Shown here in pieces: positions 31,841-42,002 of a stretch of DNA of 42,703 bases. Below the pieces are notes generated by a model. The model made no database searches and was not told the DNA's origin. It was given only the letters and a program-made list of their open reading frames with translations. Numbering within the stretch: the first letter of the stretch is position 1; every line of letters begins with the position of its first letter. The position numbers and the translations under genes are program-made. The stretch lies in the NCBI GenBank assembly GCA_003599735.1, contig QZJI01000075.1, forward strand, positions 1 through 42,703. Reading direction: 5' to 3'. This DNA is from Dehalococcoidia bacterium. Its GTDB lineage: Bacteria; Chloroflexota; Dehalococcoidia; UBA2979.

Positions 31841-33631
31841 TTACCCCTGGTCGGAGCCGAACTGGCGTGCCGCGATCTCGGCCGCTTCGGTGGTGAGCGA
31901 GTCCAGCAACGTTTGCCGGTGCGCGACCACGGCGGCCACGGCCTCCGCGCGCGCCACCGACGAGGCCTCGCCACCGTCACGTACCTTCAGTTCAACGATG
32001 CCCGCCGCGTGGTTCCGGCTCGACACGGTCAGCCGGAGCGGGACGCCAATCAGGTCCGCGTCGTTGAACTTCACGCCAGGCCGCTCGTCGCGGTCGTCGA
32101 AGATGACTTCGAGGCCCGCCTCGTGCAGCGCGTCGTATAGCGCGTCCGCGTCGGCACGGGCCGCCTCGTCGCGGTCGAGGCCGATCCCCACCATGTGGAC
32201 GTCGTATGGGGCGATCGAGGCAGGCCAGGCGAGGCCAGCGTCGTCGCGGTGGACCTCGGCAGCAGCGGCGATGATCCGCTCCACCCCGATGCCATAACAA
32301 CCCATCGTCGGCTTCAGCTGTGTGCCCTGGGCATCCTGCACAGAGACGTCCATGGAGGTCGTGTAGACGTACTGCAGCCGAAAGACATGGCCCATCTCGA
32401 TGCCGCGTGTCGAGCCCAACGTGCCCTGCTCGCACTGCGCGCAGCGGTGCCCCACCTGCGCCGTCGCGATGTCCGCGACGACCTCGGCCTGCCAGTCGCG
32501 GTCGTGATTCACGTTCCGCAGGTGCCACCCCGCGCGGTTCGCGCCCGCCACGAGATTCGGCGACTCCGCCACCGAGGTGTCGGCGATCACGCGCACCGGC
32601 GCCAGCACGCCGATCGGCGACGCGTAGCCCGCGACCAGCCCGTACTCGGCGACCTCGGCGTCCACCATCGGTCGCAGTTCCGCGCCGCCGAGCGCGTTCG
32701 CGAGCTTGATTTCGTTTACCTCGAGGTCGCCGCGTACGACGGCAAAGACCGGCACGCCACTCCGCTGTCCTTTCAACGTCGCCATGTAGAACACGGCCTT
32801 CGCCGTCTGCTTCGCCTCGATCCCGAGGAACGTCGCGAGGGCAGTGATGGAGGTGACGCCGGGCGTCTCCACTTCTTCGATGGCTGCGGGCGCGCTCACG
32901 ATGGCAGCCGGCCGGACGAAGGCGGCCTTCTCGGTGTTGGCGGCGTAGGTGCAGCGGTTGCAGAAGACGACCGTGTCCTCGCCCGTCTCGGTCGGGAAAA
33001 TGAACTCCTGCGAGCCTTTCCCGCCGATCGCGCCGGAGTCGGCCTCGACCGGCAGCGTCGGCACGCCGCAGCGCGCGAAGATCCGGCGGTACGCTTCGAA
33101 CATCGCTGCGTAGGAGGCGTCGAGGCCGTCGTCGTCCGCGTCGAAGGAGTAGGCGTCCTTCATCGTGAACTCACGCACACGCACAAGCCCGCCACGCGGG
33201 CGGGCCTCGTCCCGGAATTTCGTCTGGATCTGGTACAGCGTGACCGGCAGGTCGCGGTAGGAGAACGCGTGATCTTTGAAGAGGCGCGTGATGACCTCCT
33301 CATGCGTGGGACCAAGGGCCATACCTCGCTCGCGACGGTCGGACAATTGGAAGAGCACGTCGCCCATCTGCGCTTTGCGCCCGGTCTGCTCCCACAGCTC
33401 GATCGGCTGGAGCGCGGGCAGGTGGACCTCCTGCGCCCCGGCGCGGTCCATCTCCTCGCGGATGACCTGCTCCACCTTCAGCTTCACCCGCTGGCCGAGT
33501 GGCAGGAAGGAGTAGACGCCGGACATCAACTGGTCGATATAGCCGCCGCGCAGCAGGAGGGCGTGCGAGGGTGTTTCCGCGTCGCCGGGCATCTCCCGCA
33601 GGGTGCGTCCGAACATCCGTGACATGCGCAT
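31841..33631 (-). CDS. proS: Prolyl-tRNA synthetase (bacterial type with editing insertion)
   Basis: This class II synthetase charges tRNA-Pro. The 596-residue chain carries the catalytic domain (GVYSFLPLGQRVKLKVEQVI, GPTHEEVITRLF, QTKFRDEARPRGGLVRVREF, MKDAYSF), the YbaK-like INS editing domain (about 240-380), then GIEMGHVFRLQ, CYGIGVERI and a C-terminal anticodon-binding domain (about 480-590). Two CxxC pairs (CNRC before and CAQC after the insertion) are seen, as in many bacterial ProRS. proS commonly follows ispG in the rpsB-to-proS operon but here is detached from it by two other genes. The start region has another ATG two codons in. Confidence 0.96.
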   Translation of the reverse strand: MRMSRMFGRTLREMPGDAETPSHALLLRGGYIDQLMSGVYSFLPLGQRVKLKVEQVIREEMDRAGAQEVHLPALQPIELWEQTGRKAQMGDVLFQLSDRRERGMALGPTHEEVITRLFKDHAFSYRDLPVTLYQIQTKFRDEARPRGGLVRVREFTMKDAYSFDADDDGLDASYAAMFEAYRRIFARCGVPTLPVEADSGAIGGKGSQEFIFPTETGEDTVVFCNRCTYAANTEKAAFVRPAAIVSAPAAIEEVETPGVTSITALATFLGIEAKQTAKAVFYMATLKGQRSGVPVFAVVRGDLEVNEIKLANALGGAELRPMVDAEVAEYGLVAGYASPIGVLAPVRVIADTSVAESPNLVAGANRAGWHLRNVNHDRDWQAEVVADIATAQVGHRCAQCEQGTLGSTRGIEMGHVFRLQYVYTTSMDVSVQDAQGTQLKPTMGCYGIGVERIIAAAAEVHRDDAGLAWPASIAPYDVHMVGIGLDRDEAARADADALYDALHEAGLEVIFDDRDERPGVKFNDADLIGVPLRLTVSSRNHAAGIVELKVRDGGEASSVARAEAVAAVVAHRQTLLDSLTTEAAEIAARQFGSDQG

Positions 33632-33690
33632 GGCGGCGAGTCTACGGTCGCCCCCCCGCGCGGGCTACTACGCTATCTGTGGAGGCCTCA

Positions 33691-34176
33691 ATGCCGGATG
33701 ACGCCGCTCCACCCCTTTCGCCCGCCAAACGCCCGCGTGACGAATACGGTCGCCCCCTTCCGGACGGTGAACCGACCCGCCTTGTGCTCCCTGACTTCGA
33801 TGCCATGACGATGGACGAGGCGCACGCCGAGGCAATCCGCCTCTTCGATGCCGGCAACTACTTCGGTGCGCACGAAGCCTGGGAGACCTGCTGGGCGCTC
33901 TCGAAGGACAGCCACGAGGAGGAGTTCTTCAAGGGGCTGGCCCAGCTCGGCGCCGGCTATACCCACTGGCTTCGCGGCAACCCCCTCGGCGTCGTCCACC
34001 TCCTCGACCGTGCCCTCGCCCGCATCGGCCTGATGGGCTCACCCTACGGTAGCGTCGACATCGCCGCCTTCATGGCACAGGCCACCGAGGTGCGCGCCCT
34101 CGCGCAGCGCGCGCTCGACCACAACGAGCCGCTCCCCGGCCTGCTGAGGTGCCCGGTCCCGCTCGCCGAGGGGTAA
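33691..34176 (+). CDS. DUF309 family protein
   Basis: This 161-residue helical protein has the DUF309 core at about 45-115: AIRLFDAGNYFGAHEAWETCW with the HExWE motif (61-65), then FFKGLAQLGAGYTHWLRGN and a final helix HLLDRALARI. Function of the family is unknown; the conserved His/Glu pairs suggest a ligand or metal site. The start is ATG 33691 with GGAGG five bases upstream. About 38 polar, proline-rich residues precede the core. It is divergent from proS, with 59 bp between them. Confidence 0.88.
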   Translation: MPDDAAPPLSPAKRPRDEYGRPLPDGEPTRLVLPDFDAMTMDEAHAEAIRLFDAGNYFGAHEAWETCWALSKDSHEEEFFKGLAQLGAGYTHWLRGNPLGVVHLLDRALARIGLMGSPYGSVDIAAFMAQATEVRALAQRALDHNEPLPGLLRCPVPLAEG

Positions 34177-34262
34177 GGGCTATCGCTGTGAACTCCGTCT
34201 CGCGTCCCGCGATGACCGGCAGATAGCCGCTTCGAGGAACATTGGGCCACCTCTCACTTTGC
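34177..34262. other. Convergent gap between DUF309 and TIM-barrel genes
   Basis: These 86 bp separate two convergent genes. GGCTAT and ATAGCC near the two ends of the first 55 bases could pair around a large loop. There is no compact stem with a T-run, so no intrinsic terminator can be called. Confidence 0.3.
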
Positions 34263-35210
34263 TCAGGCGACCTCGACGATCCCCGCCGTTGCGAGGACGT
34301 CGATGGCGCGGGCGACATCGTCGTCTGGCTCGACCTGGTCAATCTCGAACGTCCGCTGCGCGCGCGGGTTCGCCTCCGCGATGCGGGTGGCCAGCCAGGC
34401 GAAGTCCACATCGCCGTTGCCAGGTGCGCGGTGGTCGAGCAGGCCGCGTACATCGTGCAGGTGCAGTTCGACCAGCCGAGGCCCCAGCAGGTCCCACCAG
34501 GCGGAGCGGTCAGTGACGCCCAGCCGGTGGTGCACCTCGGCGTGGCCGACATCGTGGACGTAGCCGACGATCTCCGCCGGGTAGGGGGCGAAGAGGTCGA
34601 CAGCCTCCTGCGGCAGCGGGATTTCGAAGTAGTTCAGGCGCGTCTCGATCCCGAGCGTGATGCCGCGCCGGCTCGCCTCCTCCGCCATCGACGCGAGGCT
34701 GCGGCGGGCCGCCTCGAGGGAGGGGGCGGCAACGGCGGCGCGCTCGCGGACCGCCTCGTCCACGGCGCGCGCCCACTCGTCACGCAACACGTCGCGGCGG
34801 TCGTACATCGAACGCAGGCGCCGCTCGCCGGGGAGCATGCGGCTCCCCACGCCTCCGAGATGCACCACGACGATTGAGGCGCCCGCGTCGGCCGCCAGCG
34901 CGATCGAGCGGAGATGGAAGTCGACGGCGAGCCCCCGCTCGACCTCGTCTGTCGCCGCCAGGTTGAGATCGCGGTTCCACCCAGCGGAGGGGTGCCGTTC
35001 GAGGGGCGCGGGCGCGTGGACGCCCGTGACCGGCAGCGAACCGTAGCCGAGGATCGCGCCGGCCTGCTCGGCCGTCATCGAGTGGTTGATCTCGACACCG
35101 CGGTAGCCGAGCTCGGCGGCGCGCTCCATGAACGCGCCCAGCGCGCGCTCGAAGCGCGGTTGATCCGCCCACATCGTGGAAAGCGAAGGAAAGAGAGGGT
35201 TGACCGCCAT
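34263..35210 (-). CDS. Sugar phosphate isomerase/epimerase family TIM-barrel protein
   Basis: This is a 315-residue protein of the xylose-isomerase-like (AP endonuclease 2) superfamily. Likely metal ligands are Glu in GIETRLNYF, the HDVGHAEVHH cluster, the His and Asp in VELHLHDVRG, and a late Glu in TFEIDQ. Other barrel strands are GYRGVEINHS and IVVVHLGGVG. Substrate unknown. ATG 35210 is chosen, with GAGGAT about six bases upstream; a longer frame begins 32 codons further up inside the ispG end. It is the last gene of the rpsB-to-ispG series, 58 bp after ispG. Confidence 0.82.
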   Translation of the reverse strand: MAVNPLFPSLSTMWADQPRFERALGAFMERAAELGYRGVEINHSMTAEQAGAILGYGSLPVTGVHAPAPLERHPSAGWNRDLNLAATDEVERGLAVDFHLRSIALAADAGASIVVVHLGGVGSRMLPGERRLRSMYDRRDVLRDEWARAVDEAVRERAAVAAPSLEAARRSLASMAEEASRRGITLGIETRLNYFEIPLPQEAVDLFAPYPAEIVGYVHDVGHAEVHHRLGVTDRSAWWDLLGPRLVELHLHDVRGLLDHRAPGNGDVDFAWLATRIAEANPRAQRTFEIDQVEPDDDVARAIDVLATAGIVEVA

Positions 35211-35268
35211 CGCGTGATCCTCGCGCGCGACCGGGTAGGGCGCCAGCGACGGACGGCACGCCTCCGCG

Positions 35269-36429
35269 TTACGCCGGCGTGAGGCCTTTTGAGGCGATGA
35301 CGTCATCGAGGAGCGTCCGCACCTGGCCGAGGACGGAGTCGTACGAAAAGTGTCCCACCGTGGCTTCGCCGCGTTTCAGGTTCACACCTAAGGGGCCGCA
35401 CCACAGGCCGATGTCGGCGTCGTCGGTCTCGCCGGGCCCGTTCACGCGACACCCCATCACCGCGATCGTCACGCGGTACTTTGAGGCGTATTCGGACATC
35501 TCCTTCACGTCGCGGGCGAGTTCGATGAACGCCTCGTTTTCGACACGTGAGCAGGACGGGCAGGAGATGATGTTGAGGCCCTCGCCGAAGTTCGCCGGCA
35601 CCGAGCGGAACCGCCCGTTCGCGATGTCGTCGAGGAGCGCCCGGCCGACGGTGATCTCCTGGCCCTTGTCGTCGAAGGGCAGCGTGAGGGAGACGCGGAT
35701 CGTGTCGCCGGTGCCCTCAGCGATCAGCTGCTCGAAGGCGATGCGGGTTTTGATGATCCCGTCCGGCGGCATCCCCGCCTCGGTCACGCCGAGGTGCAGC
35801 GGCACGTCCGGGCGCTGCGACGAGAAGCGGCGGTTGCCCTCGACCACCTTGCGCCAGTCCGAGTCCTTCAAAGAGACGACGAAGCGGTGGAAGCCGAGGT
35901 CGTCCAGCATCTGCGCGTGTTCGAGGGCGCTTTCCACCATCGCACCCACATCGTCGTGGCCGAACTTCGCCGCCTTCGCGGGGTCAACTGAGCCGCAGTT
36001 CACACCAACCCGCAGAGCGATGTCGTGTTTCACCGCGACATCGGCGAGGAAGGCGACCTTGTCGCGGACGCTCTTCTCGCGCTCGTGGTGGTGCAGGTGG
36101 CCCGGGTTGTACCTGACCTTGTCCACGAGCGGCGCGACGAGGGCGGCCAGCCGGTAGTTCTCCTGCAGGTCCACGGAGAGGTTCGCCCCCAGATCGCGAG
36201 TCTGCGCGCGCACCTCGGCGAGAGCCTCGACGTCCTTGCGGCTGTCCACGGCGATGCGGATGACGTCGGCGCCGGCGGCGTGGATCAGGCGTACCTGGCG
36301 CACGGTGGCGCCGACGTCCTGGGTACGGGTGGCGGCCATCGACTGCACGGCGATTGGGGCGCCCCCGCCGATCTGCGTCCGGCCGACACGGACGGCGCGG
36401 GTAGGCTTCCGGCGGGCGTTCAACGGCAT
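35269..36429 (-). CDS. ispG: 4-hydroxy-3-methylbut-2-en-1-yl diphosphate synthase
   Basis: IspG converts methylerythritol cyclodiphosphate to HMBPP in the MEP isoprenoid pathway, using a 4Fe-4S cluster. The 386-residue protein shows the two-cysteine SCPSC, then GCRVNGPGE with the third cysteine and the Glu cluster ligand. The barrel carries PIAVQSM, RIAVDS and a [12 protein letters not shown] loop in place of the short NPGN form of E. coli. ATG 36429 has GGGGAG six bases upstream; the much longer open frame upstream is antisense-frame translation of rseP. dxr, another MEP gene, is two genes upstream. Confidence 0.95.
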   Translation of the reverse strand: MPLNARRKPTRAVRVGRTQIGGGAPIAVQSMAATRTQDVGATVRQVRLIHAAGADVIRIAVDSRKDVEALAEVRAQTRDLGANLSVDLQENYRLAALVAPLVDKVRYNPGHLHHHEREKSVRDKVAFLADVAVKHDIALRVGVNCGSVDPAKAAKFGHDDVGAMVESALEHAQMLDDLGFHRFVVSLKDSDWRKVVEGNRRFSSQRPDVPLHLGVTEAGMPPDGIIKTRIAFEQLIAEGTGDTIRVSLTLPFDDKGQEITVGRALLDDIANGRFRSVPANFGEGLNIISCPSCSRVENEAFIELARDVKEMSEYASKYRVTIAVMGCRVNGPGETDDADIGLWCGPLGVNLKRGEATVGHFSYDSVLGQVRTLLDDVIASKGLTPA

Positions 36430-36491
36430 CGACGGCTCCCCGGATCGGAGATGAGGTGGTGGACGGTGCTCAGGGTACCGCGTCGCACCGG

Positions 36492-37712
36492 CTATCCGCC
36501 GTTCACGATTCGGGAGATGTCTGCGAAGGTCACGACCACGGCGAGCAGGAGGAATGCCGCCAGTCCGACCATGTGGACGAGTGCTTCCCGTTCCGGCCGC
36601 ACCTTCCGGCCACCCCGCGCGTACTCGATGAGGACGAACAGGACGCGCCCGCCGTCCAGCATCGGGAGCGGCAGGAGGTTCAGGATGCCGAGGTTGATCG
36701 AGAGCAGCGCCGCCAGTTCGAGCAGCGGCGAAATCGCCCCCGCCGTGGTCTCCGAGGAACGCGCGACCTCGCCGGTGGTCTGGGCGATGCCGACGGGGCC
36801 CTGGAATTGCGGGCGCGCCGTCCCCTTCACCCAGCCGACGACCTCGTTTCGGGCAAGGATCAGTGTCTGCCATGTCATCACGGCGCCGTTCGGGATCGCC
36901 TCCCACGGTGGTTCGGAGACGGTCACGGTGTATGGCCGGCCGTCGACCGGGTTCACCGACTCCGGGGCGATCGAAATGCCAGTGGGGCCCTGTCCGGCGG
37001 GCGGCGCCCATCGGGCGTAGACCGGGACGGTCACCTGCTCGCCCGCACGGCGGACCGTGATGTCCACGGTCTTGCCCTGGTAGATGCGGACGAGGCGGCT
37101 GGCCTCCGCGAGGTTCTTCGCGTCATGTGACCCTACGCGCAGGATGACATCCCCTTCGCGCAGGCCAGCGGCCTCCGCCGGGGTGTTGGAGGCGACGCCG
37201 GTGATCTTCGCGTGCCCCTCGTCCTCCTGGTGCGGGATCATCAGCGCCACTGACAGCAGCACGACCGGCAGTACGAGGTTCACCAGCGCGCCCGAGGTCA
37301 GCACGATGAGCCGTTGCCAGCGCGGCTTCGCCGCCAGCGAACGTGGGCTGGACGCGTCCTCTTCGCCTTCCAGCCGCACATATCCGCCGAGGGGGAGCCA
37401 GTTCACCGCGTATTCGGTCTCGCCGATGCGCTTCGCGAAGATGCGCGGCGGAAAGCCGAAGGCGAATTCGTGGACGCGGACGCCGAACGCCTTGGCGGTC
37501 AGGAAGTGTCCGGTTTCATGCACCATGACCACGCCGAGCATGATCGCGATGAACAGCACGGCGCTGGTCATCGCGTCCCGCGCCATCACGGAGCCGACGC
37601 CGAAGCCGGCCAGCACGATTGCGGCGGTGATCCACGTCTGCAGCGGCGGGCGACTGCCGGGCGTCGCGGGCGGTTTAGCCATCGAGGTTTCGTCGCGCCA
37701 CTCGTCGCGCAT
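36492..37712 (-). CDS. rseP: Site-2 protease, RseP/RasP family zinc metalloprotease
   Basis: This is a 406-residue intramembrane protease. HETGH (65-69) lies in the first conserved membrane helix, followed by [24 protein letters not shown] domain sits in the middle (about 165-245, with [20 protein letters not shown]), and the LDG motif lies in the later helix ([14 protein letters not shown]). The family cleaves anti-sigma factors or signal-peptide remnants within the membrane. About 20 polar residues precede the first helix. ATG 37712 overlaps the dxr stop (TGATG). The cdsA-dxr-rseP-ispG order is widely conserved in bacteria. Confidence 0.94.
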   Translation of the reverse strand: MRDEWRDETSMAKPPATPGSRPPLQTWITAAIVLAGFGVGSVMARDAMTSAVLFIAIMLGVVMVHETGHFLTAKAFGVRVHEFAFGFPPRIFAKRIGETEYAVNWLPLGGYVRLEGEEDASSPRSLAAKPRWQRLIVLTSGALVNLVLPVVLLSVALMIPHQEDEGHAKITGVASNTPAEAAGLREGDVILRVGSHDAKNLAEASRLVRIYQGKTVDITVRRAGEQVTVPVYARWAPPAGQGPTGISIAPESVNPVDGRPYTVTVSEPPWEAIPNGAVMTWQTLILARNEVVGWVKGTARPQFQGPVGIAQTTGEVARSSETTAGAISPLLELAALLSINLGILNLLPLPMLDGGRVLFVLIEYARGGRKVRPEREALVHMVGLAAFLLLAVVVTFADISRIVNGG

Positions 37713-38863
37713 CAGCGCACCCCCGCCGCCACGCGGCTGTCCACGAACTGCCGTCCCCACGCCTCCGCGGCCAACAGGACTTCGAGATCGCCTGTGCGCC
37801 GTGGCTCGTGGGCGTCGAGCGCCTGTGCGAGCAGCAGCGCGATCTCCGTGAAGCGGATGCGCCCCGCGAGGAAGTGCGCGACCGCAGACTCGTCCGCACC
37901 GGAGATGGCCGCCGCCGAGGTGTCCTCGCGCCGGCCGGCTTCGAGCGCGATCCCCAGGGCGGGGAATCGCTCGGTGTCCACGGTACCGAAGGTGAGGCTG
38001 CCGCGCTGCGCGAGGTCGAGGGCGGGGGCGGGCTTCACCGCGCCGCGGTGCGGGTACGTGAGGGCCACCTGGATCGGGAGCCGCATGTCGGGCTCGCCCA
38101 ATTGCGCCTTCACGGAACCGTCGCGGAACGTGACCATGCTGTGTACGACGCTCTCGCGGTGCTGCAGGATCTCGACGCGATCCAGCGGGATGTCGAAGAG
38201 CCAGCGCGCCTCGATCGCTTCGAGCCCTTTGTTGAAGAGCGTGGCGCTGTCGATCGTGATCTTGGGGCCCATCCTCCACGTCGGGTGGGCCAGCGCCTGC
38301 GCGGCGGTCACGGCCTCCAGTTCGGACGGCTCGTAGTCGCGGAATGCTCCACCCGAGGCGGTGAGGGTGAGCCGCTCGACGCTCTCCGGCGCTTCGCCCC
38401 AGAGGCACTGCCAGATGGCGGAGTGTTCGGAGTCCACCGGCCGCAGTTCCGCGCCCCGTGATCGTCCGGCGTCGAGCGCGTCACGGACGGCCGGACCGCC
38501 GACGACCAGCGTTTCTTTATTTGCGATCGCGACCGGTTTGCCCGCGCGCAACGCCGCAATCGACGAGGGCAGCGCCGCGAGCCCGCTCGTCGCGACCAGC
38601 ACGAGGTCGACATCCTCGCGGGTGGCCATCGCTTCGAGCGGCTGCCACTCGGCGGAGGTTTCGGCGCGGAGGGCGTCGGCGTCATGGCCGGGGCGGGCGA
38701 AGAGGGCGGCGGGGGAGAACTCACGCGCCTGGGCGTGCAGCAGCCCGGCGTTGCCGCCCGCGGCGAGGGCGACGACTTTGAAGTCGTCGGGCAACGCGCG
38801 CACGACGTCCAGCGCCTGCTGGCCGACGGAGCCGGTGGAGCCGAGGATCGCGAGACGGATCAT
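37712..38863 (-). CDS. dxr: 1-deoxy-D-xylulose-5-phosphate reductoisomerase
   Basis: DXR makes methylerythritol phosphate, the committed MEP step, using NADPH and a divalent metal. The 383-residue protein has the dinucleotide motif GSTGSVG (8-14), ANKETLVVGG, the metal site PVDSEHSAIWQCL, TASGGAFRDY, HPTWRMGPKITIDSATLFNK and MRLPIQVAL. All are intact. It lies between cdsA (25 bp upstream) and rseP (overlapping). Confidence 0.96.
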   Translation of the reverse strand: MIRLAILGSTGSVGQQALDVVRALPDDFKVVALAAGGNAGLLHAQAREFSPAALFARPGHDADALRAETSAEWQPLEAMATREDVDLVLVATSGLAALPSSIAALRAGKPVAIANKETLVVGGPAVRDALDAGRSRGAELRPVDSEHSAIWQCLWGEAPESVERLTLTASGGAFRDYEPSELEAVTAAQALAHPTWRMGPKITIDSATLFNKGLEAIEARWLFDIPLDRVEILQHRESVVHSMVTFRDGSVKAQLGEPDMRLPIQVALTYPHRGAVKPAPALDLAQRGSLTFGTVDTERFPALGIALEAGRREDTSAAAISGADESAVAHFLAGRIRFTEIALLLAQALDAHEPRRTGDLEVLLAAEAWGRQFVDSRVAAGVR

Positions 38864-38888
38864 GGCGTGCCTGTGCTGATGTGGTGGG

Positions 38889-39668
38889 CTACAGCCATCG
38901 CAACAACCAGTATAGGCACACGCCTACGACGAGCACGGAGTCGAGGCGGTCCAGCAGGCCGCCGTGTCCCGGCAGCCAGCCGGACATGTCTTTCACCCCC
39001 ATCTGTCGTTTGAGCGCGGACTCCAGGAGGTCGCCCGCGATCGCCGCGGCGGGCAGGAGCATCGCCCCTAGAGCGAGGCGGACCTCGGCGAGTTCGAGGT
39101 TGAGCAGGGTGACGGCGGCGGCGAACGCGAGCGCGCCCGCGACCAGCCCGCCGAGGCCGCCTTCCCAGGTCTTCTTCGGCGAGACGGCGGGCCAGAGCAG
39201 GTGGCGTCCCACGAGCCTCCCGACGGCGTACGCCCCCGTGTCCGTCGCGAACGTGGTCGCAAGGAGCACGATGCACCACGCCCGACCATCTTCGATCCCG
39301 CGCAGCAGGATGAGGTGCGCGCCGAGCGCGACGTACAGCGTCGCTCCGAGCCACCAACCGGCGTCGGTGACGCCGATGCGGCCGCGCGGGTGCAAGAGCA
39401 GGCCAAGGGTGGCCGTGGCCATCCCGACGAATGGGAGTACGGGGAAGTCCGGGACGGCCCTCGACGCGGCGGCGAAGAGCGCGACCGCAGCGGCGGCGCT
39501 CATTCCGTAGGCGGGTGAGGCTTCGGGGCTCGCGGCGCGCGTCATCTCGAAGGCTGCGGCGGCGAGGAGCAGCGTGACGGCGGCGGCGAAGACGGGCTCT
39601 GGCGCCGCCAGGAGCAGGCCGAGGAGCGGGAGCCCGACCGCCGCGACCAGCAGACGCTGACGCAGCAC
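38889..39668 (-). CDS. cdsA: Phosphatidate cytidylyltransferase
   Basis: CdsA forms CDP-diacylglycerol from CTP and phosphatidic acid, the precursor for all phospholipids, including the substrate of the PgsA1-like enzyme elsewhere in this window. The 259-residue protein is very hydrophobic with about seven membrane helices, and carries SPKKTWEGGLGG and the family signature SALKRQMGVKDMSGWLPGHGG ending in DRLD near the C-terminus. The start is GTG, three bases after the frr stop. uppS, usually between frr and cdsA, is missing. Confidence 0.94.
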   Translation of the reverse strand: MLRQRLLVAAVGLPLLGLLLAAPEPVFAAAVTLLLAAAAFEMTRAASPEASPAYGMSAAAAVALFAAASRAVPDFPVLPFVGMATATLGLLLHPRGRIGVTDAGWWLGATLYVALGAHLILLRGIEDGRAWCIVLLATTFATDTGAYAVGRLVGRHLLWPAVSPKKTWEGGLGGLVAGALAFAAAVTLLNLELAEVRLALGAMLLPAAAIAGDLLESALKRQMGVKDMSGWLPGHGGLLDRLDSVLVVGVCLYWLLRWL

Positions 39669-39671
39669 GGG

Positions 39672-40229
39672 CTAGACCGACAGGAGCTCGCGCTCCTTCT
39701 CCTTCGCCATCGCCTCGATCTTCTCGATGTGCTGCTGCGTGAGACGGTCGATCTCCTGGGCGGCGTTGTCGCTCTCGTTTTCGGAGATATTGCCGTCTTT
39801 CAGGGCCTTTTTGACCGCGTCGTTCGCGTGGCGGCGGATGTTCCGCACGGAGACGCGCGCCTCCTCGGTCTTGGTGTGGACCTGTTTCGTCATCTCCTTG
39901 CGCCGTTGCTCGGTGAGCGGCGGGATCGGCAGGCGGATGACGCGGCCGTCGCTGTTCGGCGTGATGCCGATGTCGCTTTGCTGGAGGGCCTTGATGATGG
40001 GGTCGACGGTCGTGCGGTCGAAGGGTGTGATGCTGATCAACTGCGCCTCCGGCGTCGCGAGGTTCGCGAGCTGGATCAGCGTCATCTTCGCCCCGTACAC
40101 GTCGACCATGATGTGCTCGACCAAGGCGGTGGAGGCGCGGCCGGTGCGCACGCCGGTGAGGTCGCGCTGAAAGGCGTTGATGGCGCCTTCCATCTTCTCT
40201 TCGGCTTCCAGGAGGATCTCGTCGGTCAT
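39672..40229 (-). CDS. frr: Ribosome recycling factor
   Basis: RRF splits post-termination ribosomes together with EF-G. The 185-residue protein is the standard length and begins EILLEAEEKMEGAINAFQRDL, with VRTGRASTALVEHI, then YGAKMTLIQLANL, RLPIPPLTEQRRKEM and a C-terminal helix ending EKERELLSV. ATG 40229 has GGAGGT six bases upstream; the open frame further up is not conserved. It follows tsf after 76 bp; pyrH, usually between them, is absent. Confidence 0.96.
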   Translation of the reverse strand: MTDEILLEAEEKMEGAINAFQRDLTGVRTGRASTALVEHIMVDVYGAKMTLIQLANLATPEAQLISITPFDRTTVDPIIKALQQSDIGITPNSDGRVIRLPIPPLTEQRRKEMTKQVHTKTEEARVSVRNIRRHANDAVKKALKDGNISENESDNAAQEIDRLTQQHIEKIEAMAKEKERELLSV

Positions 40230-40305
40230 CGCTCGACCTCCATGCGGGCGCGGGGGAGCGGGCGAGGGCGAGCGTACCGCAGGTGCGCCCGCCCCGGCGT
40301 CCCGG

Positions 40306-40812
40306 CTACTTGCCGCCGATTTCGAAGCGCGAGAAGCGCGCGATCCGGACGTTCTCACCGGTCGTGGCAATCACGTCCTGGACGAGGTCGGCGATCGACT
40401 TTTTGCCGTCCTTGATGAACGCCTGCGTGAGCAGCGCGTTCTCTTCTTTCGTCCCCGGGGCGTCCGCGGGGACCTCCTCGGGCGTCAGCGCCAGCGGGCT
40501 CATGGCCGCGACCTGCATCGCGACGTCGCGGGCAAGCGTCTTGAAGGCGTCCGTGCGGGCGACGAAGTCGGTCTCGCACTGCAGTTCGACGATCGCGCCG
40601 ATACGGCCCTGCCCGTGGATATACGCCTCCACGATGCCCTGGCCGGTCGCGCGTTCCGATCGCTTCGCGGCCGCGGCCACGCCGCGCTCGCGGAGGAGTT
40701 CCTTCGCCTTGTCGAAATTGCCGCCGGCTTCCTCCAGCGCCTTTTTGGCGTCCATGACGCCGGCGCTGGTCTCTTCGCGCAGCCGCTTCACGTCTTCAGT
40801 GCTGATCGCCAC
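40306..40812 (-). CDS. tsf: Elongation factor Ts
   Basis: EF-Ts exchanges GDP on EF-Tu. The protein begins with the UBA-like domain (VKRLREETSAGVMDAKKALEE) and contains the core motif VELQCETDFVARTDAFK. At 168 residues it is a short form lacking the second core subdomain and coiled coil of E. coli (about 283 residues), as in Thermus and Dehalococcoides. The start is set at GTG 40812 because GGAG is then seven bases upstream; at ATG 40818, two codons earlier, the same site would be only one base away. A GC hairpin (40831-40852) lies between rpsB and tsf. Confidence 0.93.
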   Translation of the reverse strand: MAISTEDVKRLREETSAGVMDAKKALEEAGGNFDKAKELLRERGVAAAAKRSERATGQGIVEAYIHGQGRIGAIVELQCETDFVARTDAFKTLARDVAMQVAAMSPLALTPEEVPADAPGTKEENALLTQAFIKDGKKSIADLVQDVIATTGENVRIARFSRFEIGGK

Positions 40813-40830
40813 AGTCATGCTCCTCGCAGG

Positions 40831-40852
40831 GCCCGGCCGTCGATGGCCGGGC
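40831..40852 (-). other. Intercistronic hairpin between rpsB and tsf
   Basis: GCCCGGCC (40831-40838) and GGCCGGGC (40845-40852) form an 8-bp stem with a six-base loop, with no T-run after it. It may tune readthrough or RNA stability between rpsB and tsf, or be a chance result of high GC. Confidence 0.4.
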
Positions 40853-40906
40853 GGGTGTGCGGACGCGCGGCTACCGCCGCGACATCCGAGGTCAGGGCCG
40901 GGCGGA

Positions 40907-41641
<735 letters not shown>

Positions 41642-41819
41642 CGCTGCCTCTCTTTCTCGCGCGGCCCCCGTATAGATTTACCCGTGCTGGAGGCGCGGGC
41701 AGGACGGCGACCCACCTGTTCTCGAATCGACTTTCGAGTATGGCGCAGGCTTCGCTGAGACGCCAACTGTCATCGAGATTTTTTCGGAGAGTCTCGAAAA
41801 CATGCGTGACAAGAACGGA

Positions 41820-41835
41820 TGTTCCACGTGAAACA
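41820..41835 (+). other. parS centromere-like site (ParB binding)
   Basis: The 16 bases TGTTCCACGTGAAACA equal the B. subtilis Spo0J/ParB site consensus (TGTTNCACGTGAAACA), an almost perfect palindrome. parS sites are highly conserved across bacterial phyla and cluster near oriC. The site is in a non-coding region between rpsB and an FmdB-type gene. ParA and ParB are not in the window. Confidence 0.82.
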
Positions 41836-41903
41836 GGGGGCGGTAGATTCGATCTGGGGTCCGGATGGGGTTGTGGGCCCGACCGGGAGGGGTGGGAGGG
41901 GGA

Positions 41904-41993
41904 GTGCCAGATCCCCGTAGTTGAGCCGGATCGACTCAGATCCGGGGTGTGCCAGATCCCCATTGTTGAGTGGGGTTGGCTCAGGATTTTTGA
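41904..41993 (+). repeat. Two tandem 45-bp repeats
   Basis: Units at 41904-41948 and 41949-41993 both begin GTGCCAGATCCCC and share GTTGAG and, about ten bases later, CTCAG. The first 22 bases match at 20 positions and the rest diverges. Each unit can form a hairpin: 41926-41931/41940-41945 in the first and 41978-41983/41991-41996 in the second. TGAG and CTCA are also placed to pair in both units. Confidence 0.75.
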
Positions 41994-42002
41994 GCCGGCG
42001 GC

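Noticed and set aside
36430-37011. Long N-terminal extension of ispG
   Set aside because: Out-of-frame reading of rseP; IspG homology begins at ATG 36429, which has a ribosome site.
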